From assembly GCF_900094585.1 (NCBI RefSeq), contig NZ_FMAG01000006.1, positions 248,001-312,000 on the forward strand: a DNA stretch of 64,000 nt. The letters run 5' to 3'. Position 1 is the stretch's first letter. Each line of letters starts with the position of its first letter. Both the position numbers and the translations under genes were made by a program. The stretch is from Martinezella multihospitum. Its GTDB lineage: Bacteria; Pseudomonadota; Alphaproteobacteria; Rhizobiales; Rhizobiaceae. Below are positions 32,226-40,416 of the stretch, piece after piece. The notes beneath the pieces were generated by a model. It ran no database searches, was not told the origin of the DNA, and saw only the letters and a list, made by a program, of their open reading frames with translations.

Positions 32226-32804
32226 TCAGTGCGGCCGCGTGACCGGGCTCGGCGCATCCGGATGGATTTCCGCCGCCATCAGGCCCTTTTCGCCAGGCCC
32301 GAAGCGCACGAGCACCACCTGCCCCGGCCGCAGCTCGGCCAGGCCGAAGCGACGCAGCGTTTCCATATGCACGAAGATATCCTCGGTGCCCTCGCCGCGC
32401 GTCAGGAAGCCGAAGCCCTTGGTGCGGTTGAACCACTTGACCAGAGCCCGTTCCAGGCCACTCGTCGCCGTTACCTGCACATGCGTGCGCACGGGAGGCA
32501 TCTGCGAGGGATGCACCGCGGTCGATTGGTCCATGGAGAGGATCTTGAAAGCCTGATAACCACGCTCCCGGCGCTGGATCAGCGCAACGATGCGGGTTCC
32601 TTCGAGAATCGTCTGATAACCGTCGCGGCGGAGACACGTCACATGCAGCAACACGTCCTGCATGCCGTTATCCGGCACGATGAAACCGAACCCCTTGGCG
32701 ACATCGAACCACTTGACGACGCCTGAGATTTCGATGAGCTCGACGGTATCGCCGGACATCTCCTCGAAGTCGTCAACTCCCTTCGATGAAATTCTGTCAC
32801 CCAT
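32226..32804 (-). CDS. Two-domain cold-shock protein (CspA family)
   Basis: About 192 residues with two cold-shock domains: GVVKWFDVAKGFGFIVPDN (RNP1 KGFGFI) and ALVKWFNRTKGFGFLTRGE (RNP1 KGFGFL). This is the alphaproteobacterial tandem type, longer than the 70-residue CspA. It binds RNA or single-stranded DNA. ATG 32804 is used. Before integration, the DUF192 gene began one base past its stop, so the pair was almost certainly co-transcribed; the element now separates them by 27.7 kb. Confidence 0.88.
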   Translation of the reverse strand: MGDRISSKGVDDFEEMSGDTVELIEISGVVKWFDVAKGFGFIVPDNGMQDVLLHVTCLRRDGYQTILEGTRIVALIQRRERGYQAFKILSMDQSTAVHPSQMPPVRTHVQVTATSGLERALVKWFNRTKGFGFLTRGEGTEDIFVHMETLRRFGLAELRPGQVVLVRFGPGEKGLMAAEIHPDAPSPVTRPH

Positions 32805-33001
32805 CCTAGCCAGCCCTCGATTACGCGTCACACTGTTACGGTTAACTGATTCCCTGATATCAAGATTAACATCTTGGTAACGGAAAAGCGCAAGTCCTAG
32901 TTTTCGTTTATTCCCACCCTAAGATTATTGCTCCAAGACTTGCGCGAAGCTGGTGCCGCGATCGAAGATCCGCCCAGCTCAACATTAAGAGAGGAAATAG
33001 A

Positions 33002-33442
33002 ATGCGTTATCTCCATACGATGGTCCGCGTCACCGATCTCGACGCCTCGTTGCATTTTTATAGCACCCTGTTCGGGCTTGTCGAAACCCGCCGCTACGAA
33101 AACGAGAAGGGTCGCTATACACTCGTTTTCCTTGCGGCCGATGAGGATGCCGAATCATCCCGCAGCAATGGTGCTCCCAGCCTTGAACTGACCTACAACT
33201 GGGATCCGGAAGAATATAGCGGAGGACGTAGTTTCGGCCACCTCGCCTATGAAGTCGACGACATCTATGCGACCTGCCAGAAGCTGATGGACAACGGCAT
33301 CACCATCAATCGCCCGCCGCGCGACGGTCACATGGCCTTCGTGCGTTCTCCGGACGGCATTTCCATCGAGATCCTGCAGAAGGGCGCCAACCTTCCGTCT
33401 GCCGAGCCCTGGGCCTCCATGCCCAATACCGGCTCCTGGTAG
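33002..33442 (+). CDS. gloA: Lactoylglutathione lyase (glyoxalase I)
   Basis: A 146-residue glyoxalase I that converts the methylglyoxal-glutathione hemithioacetal to S-lactoylglutathione. Metal-ligand motifs are in place: H5 (MRYLHTMVRV), E in SLELTYNW, H in GHLAYEVDD and E in SIEILQKG. GAGGAAATAGA precedes the ATG. It is monocistronic. Confidence 0.92.
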   Translation: MRYLHTMVRVTDLDASLHFYSTLFGLVETRRYENEKGRYTLVFLAADEDAESSRSNGAPSLELTYNWDPEEYSGGRSFGHLAYEVDDIYATCQKLMDNGITINRPPRDGHMAFVRSPDGISIEILQKGANLPSAEPWASMPNTGSW

Positions 33443-33646
33443 CGCCAAGCTTTCGCGAGGCTTACGGCACGCGCGGAGCCATCCGTTTCGCGCTTGCCGC
33501 CCATGCCTATCCTCCGGCATGCTTGGACGACTCGAAGCATCATGCATCGGATATCGCGCGGTCATCGTTCCCAGTCAGCGCGTGCGATATCGCCGTCCCT
33601 CGCAAGGAGGCCGTTCCGATGCAACCTTATTTGCAGGGAACGTCCT

Positions 33647-34444
33647 ATGTGCGATCAGCGGATTTTATACGGCAGGAAGAAGCTCGCAAGCACAATTGCC
33701 GTTCTTGCCTCATTTGTGATGATGGCGGGCTGCGCGACCACGGCCAAAAAGCCAACCGAGACTTCGCAAGCCGCGCCCGTCGTGCCATTGACTGTGGCAG
33801 AACAGCTGGCAGCCGACATGAACAGCAAGGCAGACGCGAGGCGACGCAAGGCCGATGGCGCCTATCGCGATCCGATGGTCCATAGCGTCAACGGCACACG
33901 CCAGCAGATCGTCGCCCAGCAGAATCAGGCGCTCTATCCCGCACCTGCGGCAGCCCCGACCGCGGACGGCCAGACCGGCATCGCCGGGCTGGTCACGCAG
34001 CCGACCGGCGTCAACGCGAATAGAAGCAGCATCTTCTCCGCGCCGCCGCCGATTGCGGTCAATCCGGACGGAACTCTAGCAAAGAACCAGCCAGACGGCG
34101 GCCAGGCGATCACGCCGATGATGCGCAGCGTCTACAGCACGCCACCAGCCGCTATGCAGACAACGGCACCGCAGACGATGGATGCCGCCAGCGTCCCCAA
34201 TGGCCGCACCTCGGCCGACATGCTGCCGCCACCCGTCATCCGCAACTCAAACTCGCCGGCGGTAGCTGCACCGCAGCCGATTGCGCAGGTGACGGCATCG
34301 GGAGTTTCGGCGACGCCGAACCCGAATGTGCGTGAGTTGAACGGCAGACAGGCAGCGGCCTTGGCGCAGTTCATCGCCTCGAAGAACCAGCCTCAGAACG
34401 GCAAGCTGCTGGTGCAGCCCATGCCGGGTGCAAGTGGGCAATAA
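33647..34444 (+). CDS. Putative lipoprotein, proline/alanine-rich
   Basis: A 265-residue lipoprotein (signal IAVLASFVMMAGC). The mature chain is low-complexity, rich in P, A, Q and N, with little predicted fold, and ends in a conserved ALAQFIASKNQPQNGKLLV. ATG 33647 is chosen because the signal starts there and AGGGAA precedes it. The function is unknown; similar envelope lipoproteins occur in other Rhizobiaceae. Confidence 0.7.
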   Translation: MCDQRILYGRKKLASTIAVLASFVMMAGCATTAKKPTETSQAAPVVPLTVAEQLAADMNSKADARRRKADGAYRDPMVHSVNGTRQQIVAQQNQALYPAPAAAPTADGQTGIAGLVTQPTGVNANRSSIFSAPPPIAVNPDGTLAKNQPDGGQAITPMMRSVYSTPPAAMQTTAPQTMDAASVPNGRTSADMLPPPVIRNSNSPAVAAPQPIAQVTASGVSATPNPNVRELNGRQAAALAQFIASKNQPQNGKLLVQPMPGASGQ

Positions 34445-34567
34445 AAAAGCCCGCGTTTCCAGGGAATCTTCGATATCGCCGGCAAGAGCCTGTTAAGGCT
34501 CACTTATTCAGTGCCGGCGGTAGTTTCACCCATCTGTCATTTTTTCCACAAAAAAGCAAAATTGCCG

Positions 34568-34596
34568 CTTGCGGGAATGAAATCACCCCGCTATAA
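34568..34596 (+). promoter_or_regulatory. Promoter of the first tRNA-Glu
   Basis: CTTGCG (34568-34573), 17-base spacer, CTATAA (34591-34596), a rhizobial sigma-70 pattern. Confidence 0.7.
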
Positions 34597-34618
34597 GCGC
34601 GCCACACAACAGCTGCAC

Positions 34619-34693
34619 GCGCCCTTCGTCTATCGGTTAGGACGACAGATTTTCATTCTGTAAAGAGGGGTTCGACTCCCCTAGGGCGTGCCA
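34619..34693 (+). tRNA. tRNA-Glu (anticodon TTC), copy 1
   Basis: 75 bases with acceptor GCGCCCT/AGGGCGT, anticodon loop TTTTCAT, T-loop TTCGACT and encoded CCA. Confidence 0.95.
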
Positions 34694-34731
34694 CTGTTGT
34701 TCTCTCCTGTCATGAATTCATTGACCTACCG

Positions 34732-34760
34732 CTTGCGGACGCAATGGGCTATTCTTATCT
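34732..34760 (+). promoter_or_regulatory. Promoter of the second tRNA-Glu
   Basis: CTTGCG (34732-34737), 17-base spacer, TTATCT (34755-34760). Confidence 0.6.
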
Positions 34761-34774
34761 AGGCCATGCAGCAC

Positions 34775-34849
34775 GCGCCCTTCGTCTATCGGTTAGGACG
34801 ACAGATTCTCATTCTGTAAAGAGGGGTTCGACTCCCCTAGGGCGTGCCA
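34775..34849 (+). tRNA. tRNA-Glu (anticodon CTC)
   Basis: Same as its neighbours except for one base in the anticodon loop (TTCTCAT), which changes the anticodon to CTC. CCA is encoded. Confidence 0.94.
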
Positions 34850-34945
34850 AAAGCGTGTCCCGAAGTTTTCCACAAGCACCTCGAAAAATCTTCGCCTAGT
34901 CATAGATTTTTTTGGGATTTTTCTCAGATTTTTCGCGATTTTCCG

Positions 34946-34974
34946 CTTGCGAGAATGAAAGGTGCTGACTATAA
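34946..34974 (+). promoter_or_regulatory. Promoter of the third tRNA-Glu
   Basis: CTTGCG (34946-34951), 17-base spacer, CTATAA (34969-34974). Confidence 0.7.
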
Positions 34975-34988
34975 GGGCGCCACAGCAC

Positions 34989-35063
34989 GCGCCCTTCGTC
35001 TATCGGTTAGGACGACAGATTTTCATTCTGTAAAGAGGGGTTCGACTCCCCTAGGGCGTGCCA
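34989..35063 (+). tRNA. tRNA-Glu (anticodon TTC), copy 2
   Basis: Identical to the copy at 34619-34693. Confidence 0.95.
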
Positions 35064-35123
35064 CTGTTCTTCCCCCTGCAAATCGTTGATTGAACTTCGT
35101 AAACGAAGTTTTGGGCAAGTTTC

Positions 35124-36929
35124 TCAGAGAGCTTTTGCCACGTCCGTGACGCGCAGCTGCACGCGGCGGCTTCCCTGCCAATGATCGGCGCCGAGCGTGC
35201 CGGCGACATGGATCTGAGCGCCGCGCGACGACATCAGCAGATCACCCAGAGGCGTCTCGGCCGCACGGAAGGCGATGCCGTCAACCCGGCCGCCGTCCTG
35301 CGCCTCCAGCGTGATCTTGATATGCGACTGGCCGACAAGGCGGGAATCGCGCAACCTGTGGCTTGGAAGGGCGAAGACGGGCTGTGGATGGCCAGAACCA
35401 TAGGGGCCTGCTGTCTCGAGCCTGTCGATCAATTCCACGGTGGCGCCGCTTGCTCCGAGCGCGCCGTCGATCTTCAATGTCTCGTTGGCCACGAGACCGG
35501 GGACTTGTTTCTCCGCCTTCTCGGTGAAGAAGGCGCGCAGCTTGCCGAGATTGCTCCGTTCCACCGTCAGACCGGCCGCCATGGCATGGCCGCCACCTTT
35601 GACCAGCAGGCCGGCATCAACGGCGGCGCGCACCATACGGCCCATGTCGAAGCCATTGATGGAGCGGCCGGAGCCGGTGCCTTTGCCGACGGGATCGAAG
35701 GCGATGGCGAAAGCCGGGCGGCGGAATTTGTCCTTGAGGCGCGAGGCGATCAGACCGACGATTCCCGGATGCCAGCTCTCGCGCGCCGTCACGATGACGG
35801 AGGCGCCATCACCATTGCCATATTCCGCCAGCGCTTCGGCCTCGGCCTCCTGCAGCATGGCGGCTTCCATGGCCTGCCGCTCGCGATTGAGCTCGTCCAG
35901 CTTCGCCGCGATCGTTTCGGCCTCGCCGGCGTCCTCAAGCGTCAGCAACCGAGAGCCAAGGGCTGCATCACCGATGCGGCCACCGGCATTGATGCGCGGG
36001 CCGATCAGGAAGCCGAAGTGATAGGGCGTGACGGGACCATTGAGCCCGGCCTTGCGAAACAGGGCGGCAAGCCCGAGATTGCCCTGGTGGCGGGCAGCGA
36101 TCAGCCCCTTGACCACATAGGCGCGGTTGAGACCCTTCAGCGGCACAACATCGCAAACGGTCGCGAGCGCGACGATATCGAGCCAGGCAAGCAGGTCGAT
36201 CGAACGCACGCGGGAATCACCCGCTTCGCGCAGCAGCCTGAGCGCCGCGACCAGAACCATGAAGACGACGCCAGCAGCACAGAGATGCCCCTGCCCCGAA
36301 AGATCGTCCTCGCGATTGGGATTGACCAGGGCATGGCAAGGCGGCAGCTCATGCGCCACCTGGTGGTGATCGATAACGACGACGTCGATGCCGCGTGCCT
36401 TGGCCACCTCAAGCGATTCGAAGCTGGTAGAGCCGCAATCGACCGTCACGATCAAGGTCGCGCCACTATCGATGAGTTGTCCGATGGCGGTCGGATTGGG
36501 GCCGTAGCCTTCAAAGATGCGATCGGGAATATAGATGCTGGCCGGGACGCCGAAATGGCTCAGGAAGCGATAGAGCAGCGCCGAGGAAGCCGCACCGTCG
36601 ACGTCATAGTCACCGAAGATCGCGACGGTTTCGCCCTTCCTGATCGCTTGCAGCAGGCGCTGCGCCGCCTTCTCGCAATCGGTCAGCAGATGTGGATCCG
36701 GCATCAGGCCGCGAATCGTTGGATCGAGGAAAGCCATGGCTTCCTCCTGCCCGACGCCGCGCCCGGCAAGCACCCGGGCAATCAGTTCCGGTAGACCATG
36801 TGTCTGCGCGATGGCAAGCGCTCTGTTCTGGCCGGCCTGATCGAGCCGGGACACCCAGCGATTGCCTGATACCGAGCGCTCGACACCGAGAAATGCCCGT
36901 TGAACTGGATCGACCGGTTGCTCCACCAT
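35124..36929 (-). CDS. recJ: Single-stranded-DNA exonuclease RecJ
   Basis: A 601-residue 5'-3' exonuclease of the RecFOR and mismatch repair pathways. DHH-family metal motifs are seen in order: IFGDYDVDGAASSALLYRF (motif I), VDCGSTSFE, VVVIDHHQVAH (the DHH motif), and NPNREDDLSG. The DHHA1 domain follows with GRINAGGRIGDAALG-type residues (PRINAGGRIGDA) and VKGGGHAMAAGLTVE. A C-terminal OB-fold is present. Length is normal. It is followed downstream by nothing on the same strand before the tRNAs. Confidence 0.95.
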   Translation of the reverse strand: MVEQPVDPVQRAFLGVERSVSGNRWVSRLDQAGQNRALAIAQTHGLPELIARVLAGRGVGQEEAMAFLDPTIRGLMPDPHLLTDCEKAAQRLLQAIRKGETVAIFGDYDVDGAASSALLYRFLSHFGVPASIYIPDRIFEGYGPNPTAIGQLIDSGATLIVTVDCGSTSFESLEVAKARGIDVVVIDHHQVAHELPPCHALVNPNREDDLSGQGHLCAAGVVFMVLVAALRLLREAGDSRVRSIDLLAWLDIVALATVCDVVPLKGLNRAYVVKGLIAARHQGNLGLAALFRKAGLNGPVTPYHFGFLIGPRINAGGRIGDAALGSRLLTLEDAGEAETIAAKLDELNRERQAMEAAMLQEAEAEALAEYGNGDGASVIVTARESWHPGIVGLIASRLKDKFRRPAFAIAFDPVGKGTGSGRSINGFDMGRMVRAAVDAGLLVKGGGHAMAAGLTVERSNLGKLRAFFTEKAEKQVPGLVANETLKIDGALGASGATVELIDRLETAGPYGSGHPQPVFALPSHRLRDSRLVGQSHIKITLEAQDGGRVDGIAFRAAETPLGDLLMSSRGAQIHVAGTLGADHWQGSRRVQLRVTDVAKAL

Positions 36930-36983
36930 CTCTCCCGGAATTTGCGGGCGGCGTCCCTTTAAGGCACGCCGCCGCTGGTCAGA

Positions 36984-38303
36984 TTATTCTTTCGGCCGCT
37001 CGATGCGAATGACCTGCGGTTCGCCGACGAGATAGCCCTCGTTCTTGATCGTGGCAACGGCCTTGCGCACCGAATCCTCCGTCGTCGCATGGGTGACGAG
37101 GATGATCGTCTGGTGATCGGACGGCGCCAGATGCTGCTTCGAGCGCTGGACGATCGATTCGAGCGAAATATGGTTTTCCGCCATGCGGGTCGCCACGCTT
37201 GCGAAGACGCCGGTGCGGTCAAGCACGGTCAGGCGGATAAAATAGCCGCCTTCATGGCTCTGCATCTGCGCCTTGCGATAGGGTTCCAGCGCCTTGGCCG
37301 GATGGCCGAGCACCGGCACGCGCTGCTCGCCCGGGCGGCTCTTGGCGATATCGGCGATGTCGCCGAGCACGGAAGATGCCGTCGCATTGCCGCCTGCGCC
37401 TGGGCCGACCATCAGCAGTTCGCCGAGAATGTCGGATTCGATCGCAACCGCATTGGTGACACCATCGACCTGGGCAATGACCGAATCGAGCGGCACCATG
37501 GTCGGATGCACGCGCTGCTCGATGCCGCTTTCGGTGCGCTGGGCAACGCCGAGCAGCTTGATGCGATAGCCGAGATCGGCAGCAGCACGAATATCCTCGA
37601 TGGAGACATTGGTGATCCCCTCGAGATAGATGTCGTCGGCCGCGATGCGATTGCCGAAGGCAAGCGTCGTCAGGATGGCAAGCTTGTGAGCCGTATCATT
37701 GCCCTCGATGTCGAAAGCCGGATCGGCTTCGGCATAGCCGAGGCGCTGGGCTTCCTTGAGGCAATCGCTAAAGGATAGGCCTTCCTTCTCCATCCGGGTC
37801 AGGATGTAGTTACAGGTGCCGTTCATGATGCCGTAGACGCGGGAAATCGTATTGCCCGTCAGGGATTCGCGCAGGGCCTTGATGACCGGGATGCCGCCGG
37901 CAACGGCTGCTTCGAAATTCAGCAGGGCACCCTTCTCTTCGGCGATCTGTGCGAGCTCAACACCGTGATAGGCCAGCAGTGCCTTGTTGGCGGTGACGAC
38001 ATGCAGGCCACGTGCAAGCGCTGCGCGCACAGCTGCATTGGCAGCACCCTCGGAACCGCCGATCAGCTCGACGAACACGTCGATATCGGCCTTCTGGGCG
38101 AGATCGACCGGACCGCCGAACCATTCGATGCCAGTCAGATCGATGCCGCGATCCCGCGTGCGATCGCGCGCGGTAACGGCGACGATCTTGACGGGACGAC
38201 CGCAGGTAACGGCAAGCTCGTTAGCGCGGCTCTGGATAATGCGGACGAGCGAGGCACCAACGGTGCCCAAGCCCGCAATGCCGATTTTGAGGGCATCTGC
38301 CAT
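36984..38303 (-). CDS. hom: Homoserine dehydrogenase
   Basis: A 439-residue enzyme reducing aspartate semialdehyde to homoserine for threonine and methionine synthesis. The NAD(P)-binding motif GIAGLGTVGASLVRII opens the protein, the catalytic core has GIMNGTCNYILTRMEKEG and KLAILTTLAFG, and a C-terminal ACT domain (YFIRLTVLDRTGVFASVATR) suggests threonine feedback. The aminotransferase gene lies 57 bases upstream in the same direction, so they are probably an operon. Confidence 0.95.
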   Translation of the reverse strand: MADALKIGIAGLGTVGASLVRIIQSRANELAVTCGRPVKIVAVTARDRTRDRGIDLTGIEWFGGPVDLAQKADIDVFVELIGGSEGAANAAVRAALARGLHVVTANKALLAYHGVELAQIAEEKGALLNFEAAVAGGIPVIKALRESLTGNTISRVYGIMNGTCNYILTRMEKEGLSFSDCLKEAQRLGYAEADPAFDIEGNDTAHKLAILTTLAFGNRIAADDIYLEGITNVSIEDIRAAADLGYRIKLLGVAQRTESGIEQRVHPTMVPLDSVIAQVDGVTNAVAIESDILGELLMVGPGAGGNATASSVLGDIADIAKSRPGEQRVPVLGHPAKALEPYRKAQMQSHEGGYFIRLTVLDRTGVFASVATRMAENHISLESIVQRSKQHLAPSDHQTIILVTHATTEDSVRKAVATIKNEGYLVGEPQVIRIERPKE

Positions 38304-38360
38304 GGAAAATTCCTGATCAGTATTGGGGACGGCAGCCGCCAGAGCAGCTGCCGCGCGACA

Positions 38361-39581
38361 TTATGAACGGTGAGCGTTCAGCGAAATGACATTGTGCATC
38401 GTCTCGTCCGCCGTCGAGAGGAAGCGCTTCAGATTGCGCGCTGCCTGGCGGATGCGATGTTCATTTTCAACGAGCGCGATGCGGACGTAATCGTCGCCCT
38501 GCTCGCCGAAGCCGATGCCCGGAGCAACCGCAATGTCGGCCTTCTCGACCAGAAGCTTGGAGAATTCCAGCGAGCCGAGATGACGGAACTTTTCCGGGAT
38601 CTTCGCCCAGGCGAACATGGTCGCCGCCGGCGGCGGCACGTCGAAGCCGGCCTTGCCAAAGCTGTCGACCAGAACATCGCGGCGCCGCTTATAGATGTTG
38701 CGCACTTCGGCGATATCGGAACCGTCGCCGTTCAGCGCGTGGGTCGCTGCCACCTGGATCGGCGTGAAGGCACCGTAATCGAGGTAGGACTTCACGCGCG
38801 TCAGCGCCGCAATCAGCCGCTCGTTGCCGACGGCGAAGCCCATGCGCCAGCCGGGCATGGAGAAAGTCTTCGACATCGAGGTGAACTCGACCGTCACGTC
38901 CATCGCGCCCGGCACTTCCAGCACCGACGGCGGCGGCGCGTCGTCGAAGTAGATTTCCGAATAGGCCAGATCCGAAAGCACGATGATGTCATGCTTCTTC
39001 GCGAAGGCGATGACTTCCTTGTAGAAATCGAGCGTCGCGACATAGGCTGTCGGGTTCGACGGATAGTTCAGGATGAGCGCCAGCGGCTTCGGGATCGAGT
39101 GACGCACGGCCCGCTCGAGCGGCGGGAAGAAGCTATCATCCGGCTCGACCGGTATCGAACGGATGACGCCGCCTGCCATCAGGAAGCCGAAGGCATGAAT
39201 CGGATAGGTCGGGTTCGGGCAAAGGATGACGTCGCCAGGCGCGGTGATCGCCTGCGCCATGTTGGCGAAGCCTTCCTTCGAGCCGAGGGTGGCGACCACC
39301 TGCGTATCGGGGTTGAGCTTCACGCCGAAACGACGGGCGTAATAGGCGGCCTGCGCGCGACGAAGGCCTGGAATGCCCTTGGAAGAGGAATAGCGATGCG
39401 TGCGCGGGTCCTGGACCACTTCGCACAGCTTGTCGACGATCGCCTTGGGGGTCGGAAGATCTGGATTGCCCATGCCGAGGTCGATAATGTCCGCCCCGCC
39501 CGCTCGCGCGCTCGCTTTCAAACGATTGACCTGTTCGAAAACGTAGGGCGGCAAACGCCGGACTTTATGAAACTCTTCCAT
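38361..39581 (-). CDS. Class I/II aminotransferase (AlaC / LL-diaminopimelate aminotransferase-like)
   Basis: A 406-residue PLP enzyme. Features are the N-terminal ADIIDLGMGNPDLPTP, the NYPSNPTAYV substrate loop, VLSDLAYSEIYF with the cofactor Asp, and SMSKTFSMPGWRMGFAVGN with the Schiff-base lysine. GGGGAAAG before ATG 39581 selects that start over 39593. It lies upstream of hom in a likely operon. The family covers alanine and LL-diaminopimelate aminotransferases; the substrate is not settled by sequence. Confidence 0.85.
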   Translation of the reverse strand: MEEFHKVRRLPPYVFEQVNRLKASARAGGADIIDLGMGNPDLPTPKAIVDKLCEVVQDPRTHRYSSSKGIPGLRRAQAAYYARRFGVKLNPDTQVVATLGSKEGFANMAQAITAPGDVILCPNPTYPIHAFGFLMAGGVIRSIPVEPDDSFFPPLERAVRHSIPKPLALILNYPSNPTAYVATLDFYKEVIAFAKKHDIIVLSDLAYSEIYFDDAPPPSVLEVPGAMDVTVEFTSMSKTFSMPGWRMGFAVGNERLIAALTRVKSYLDYGAFTPIQVAATHALNGDGSDIAEVRNIYKRRRDVLVDSFGKAGFDVPPPAATMFAWAKIPEKFRHLGSLEFSKLLVEKADIAVAPGIGFGEQGDDYVRIALVENEHRIRQAARNLKRFLSTADETMHNVISLNAHRS

Positions 39582-39803
39582 TTCTTTCCCCATGGGACAG
39601 CGGCCCTCAAAACCGCGCTGAAGTTCGTTGATCTCCCGGCCAGCCGCGATACGAACTTGGGACTCGCGGCGCCGTATTCATGCTATCTCGAAAGATAAGG
39701 TGAATCTTGGGCGCTTATGCACGCAAAGTGCAATCCGCCTGTCAGATACATCCAAATTCGGCCTATCCGAACGCTTTGCGTCCAAATCGCCTGAAACGCA
39801 AGG

Positions 39804-40256
39804 CTAATTCTGCGTCTGGGCAGGCTGCGTGCCGCCCTCTTTCTGAATTTCCTGCAATGTATCCTGACCATGTTCGGCAGCGAGCTTGCGCATCTCGGCG
39901 ACGCGTCTCTGGTACTCGGCTTCCGAGATCGTGCCGGCCTTGCGCTGCGATCCGAGTGCCGTCAGCTGCTTGACCAGATCACCAGCCTGCTGATCGTTGA
40001 TCTGGACGTTTGCAGCGGTCGGCGGCGCATTGAAGGAAGGATAGCCATCCTTGTAATATTGCTGCGTGCTGGTTTCCACGACCGGCGTGCCCTTGGCGGG
40101 CTTTACGATCACCGCCTGGGGCGGTTGCTTGCGCTTGGCGAAGGCCGCCTTTTCCTCAGGCGTCGAGCAGCCCGCGAGCGTCAATGCGAGAATTCCGCAC
40201 ATTGCACCGCAGAGTACGGAATACCGGTTCAGTCTTGCCACCATGCCGCCGCCCAT
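39804..40256 (-). CDS. Putative lipoprotein with SHOCT-like C-terminus
   Basis: A 150-residue protein with a lipoprotein signal (GILALTLAGC). The middle is disordered, and the C-terminus (LVKQLTALGSQRKAGTISEA then EYQRRVAEMRKLA) fits a short SHOCT-like helical hairpin. AGGAAG lies before ATG 40256. It is divergent from phaC. Function is unknown. Confidence 0.7.
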   Translation of the reverse strand: MGGGMVARLNRYSVLCGAMCGILALTLAGCSTPEEKAAFAKRKQPPQAVIVKPAKGTPVVETSTQQYYKDGYPSFNAPPTAANVQINDQQAGDLVKQLTALGSQRKAGTISEAEYQRRVAEMRKLAAEHGQDTLQEIQKEGGTQPAQTQN

Positions 40257-40416
40257 AATTGTCTTCCTGCGCTATTCCTTGCTGTGGGTTGCGACTGTTA
40301 AATTTGTCGCAGCAGCAAAGCAAGAGCAGGGTTGCGTTTCATTCGACTTGTATTCCTTTTCCCGCAAGATGTACAAATGGAAAACAAGACACGAGCTGCC
40401 GCCGGGAGGATGATGC

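Noticed and set aside
35181..36794. Long plus-strand frame opposite recJ (537 codons)
   Set aside because: It is the antisense of a clear recJ gene in GC-rich DNA. Similar long antisense frames lie opposite the aminotransferase, sthA and tig genes and were rejected for the same reason.
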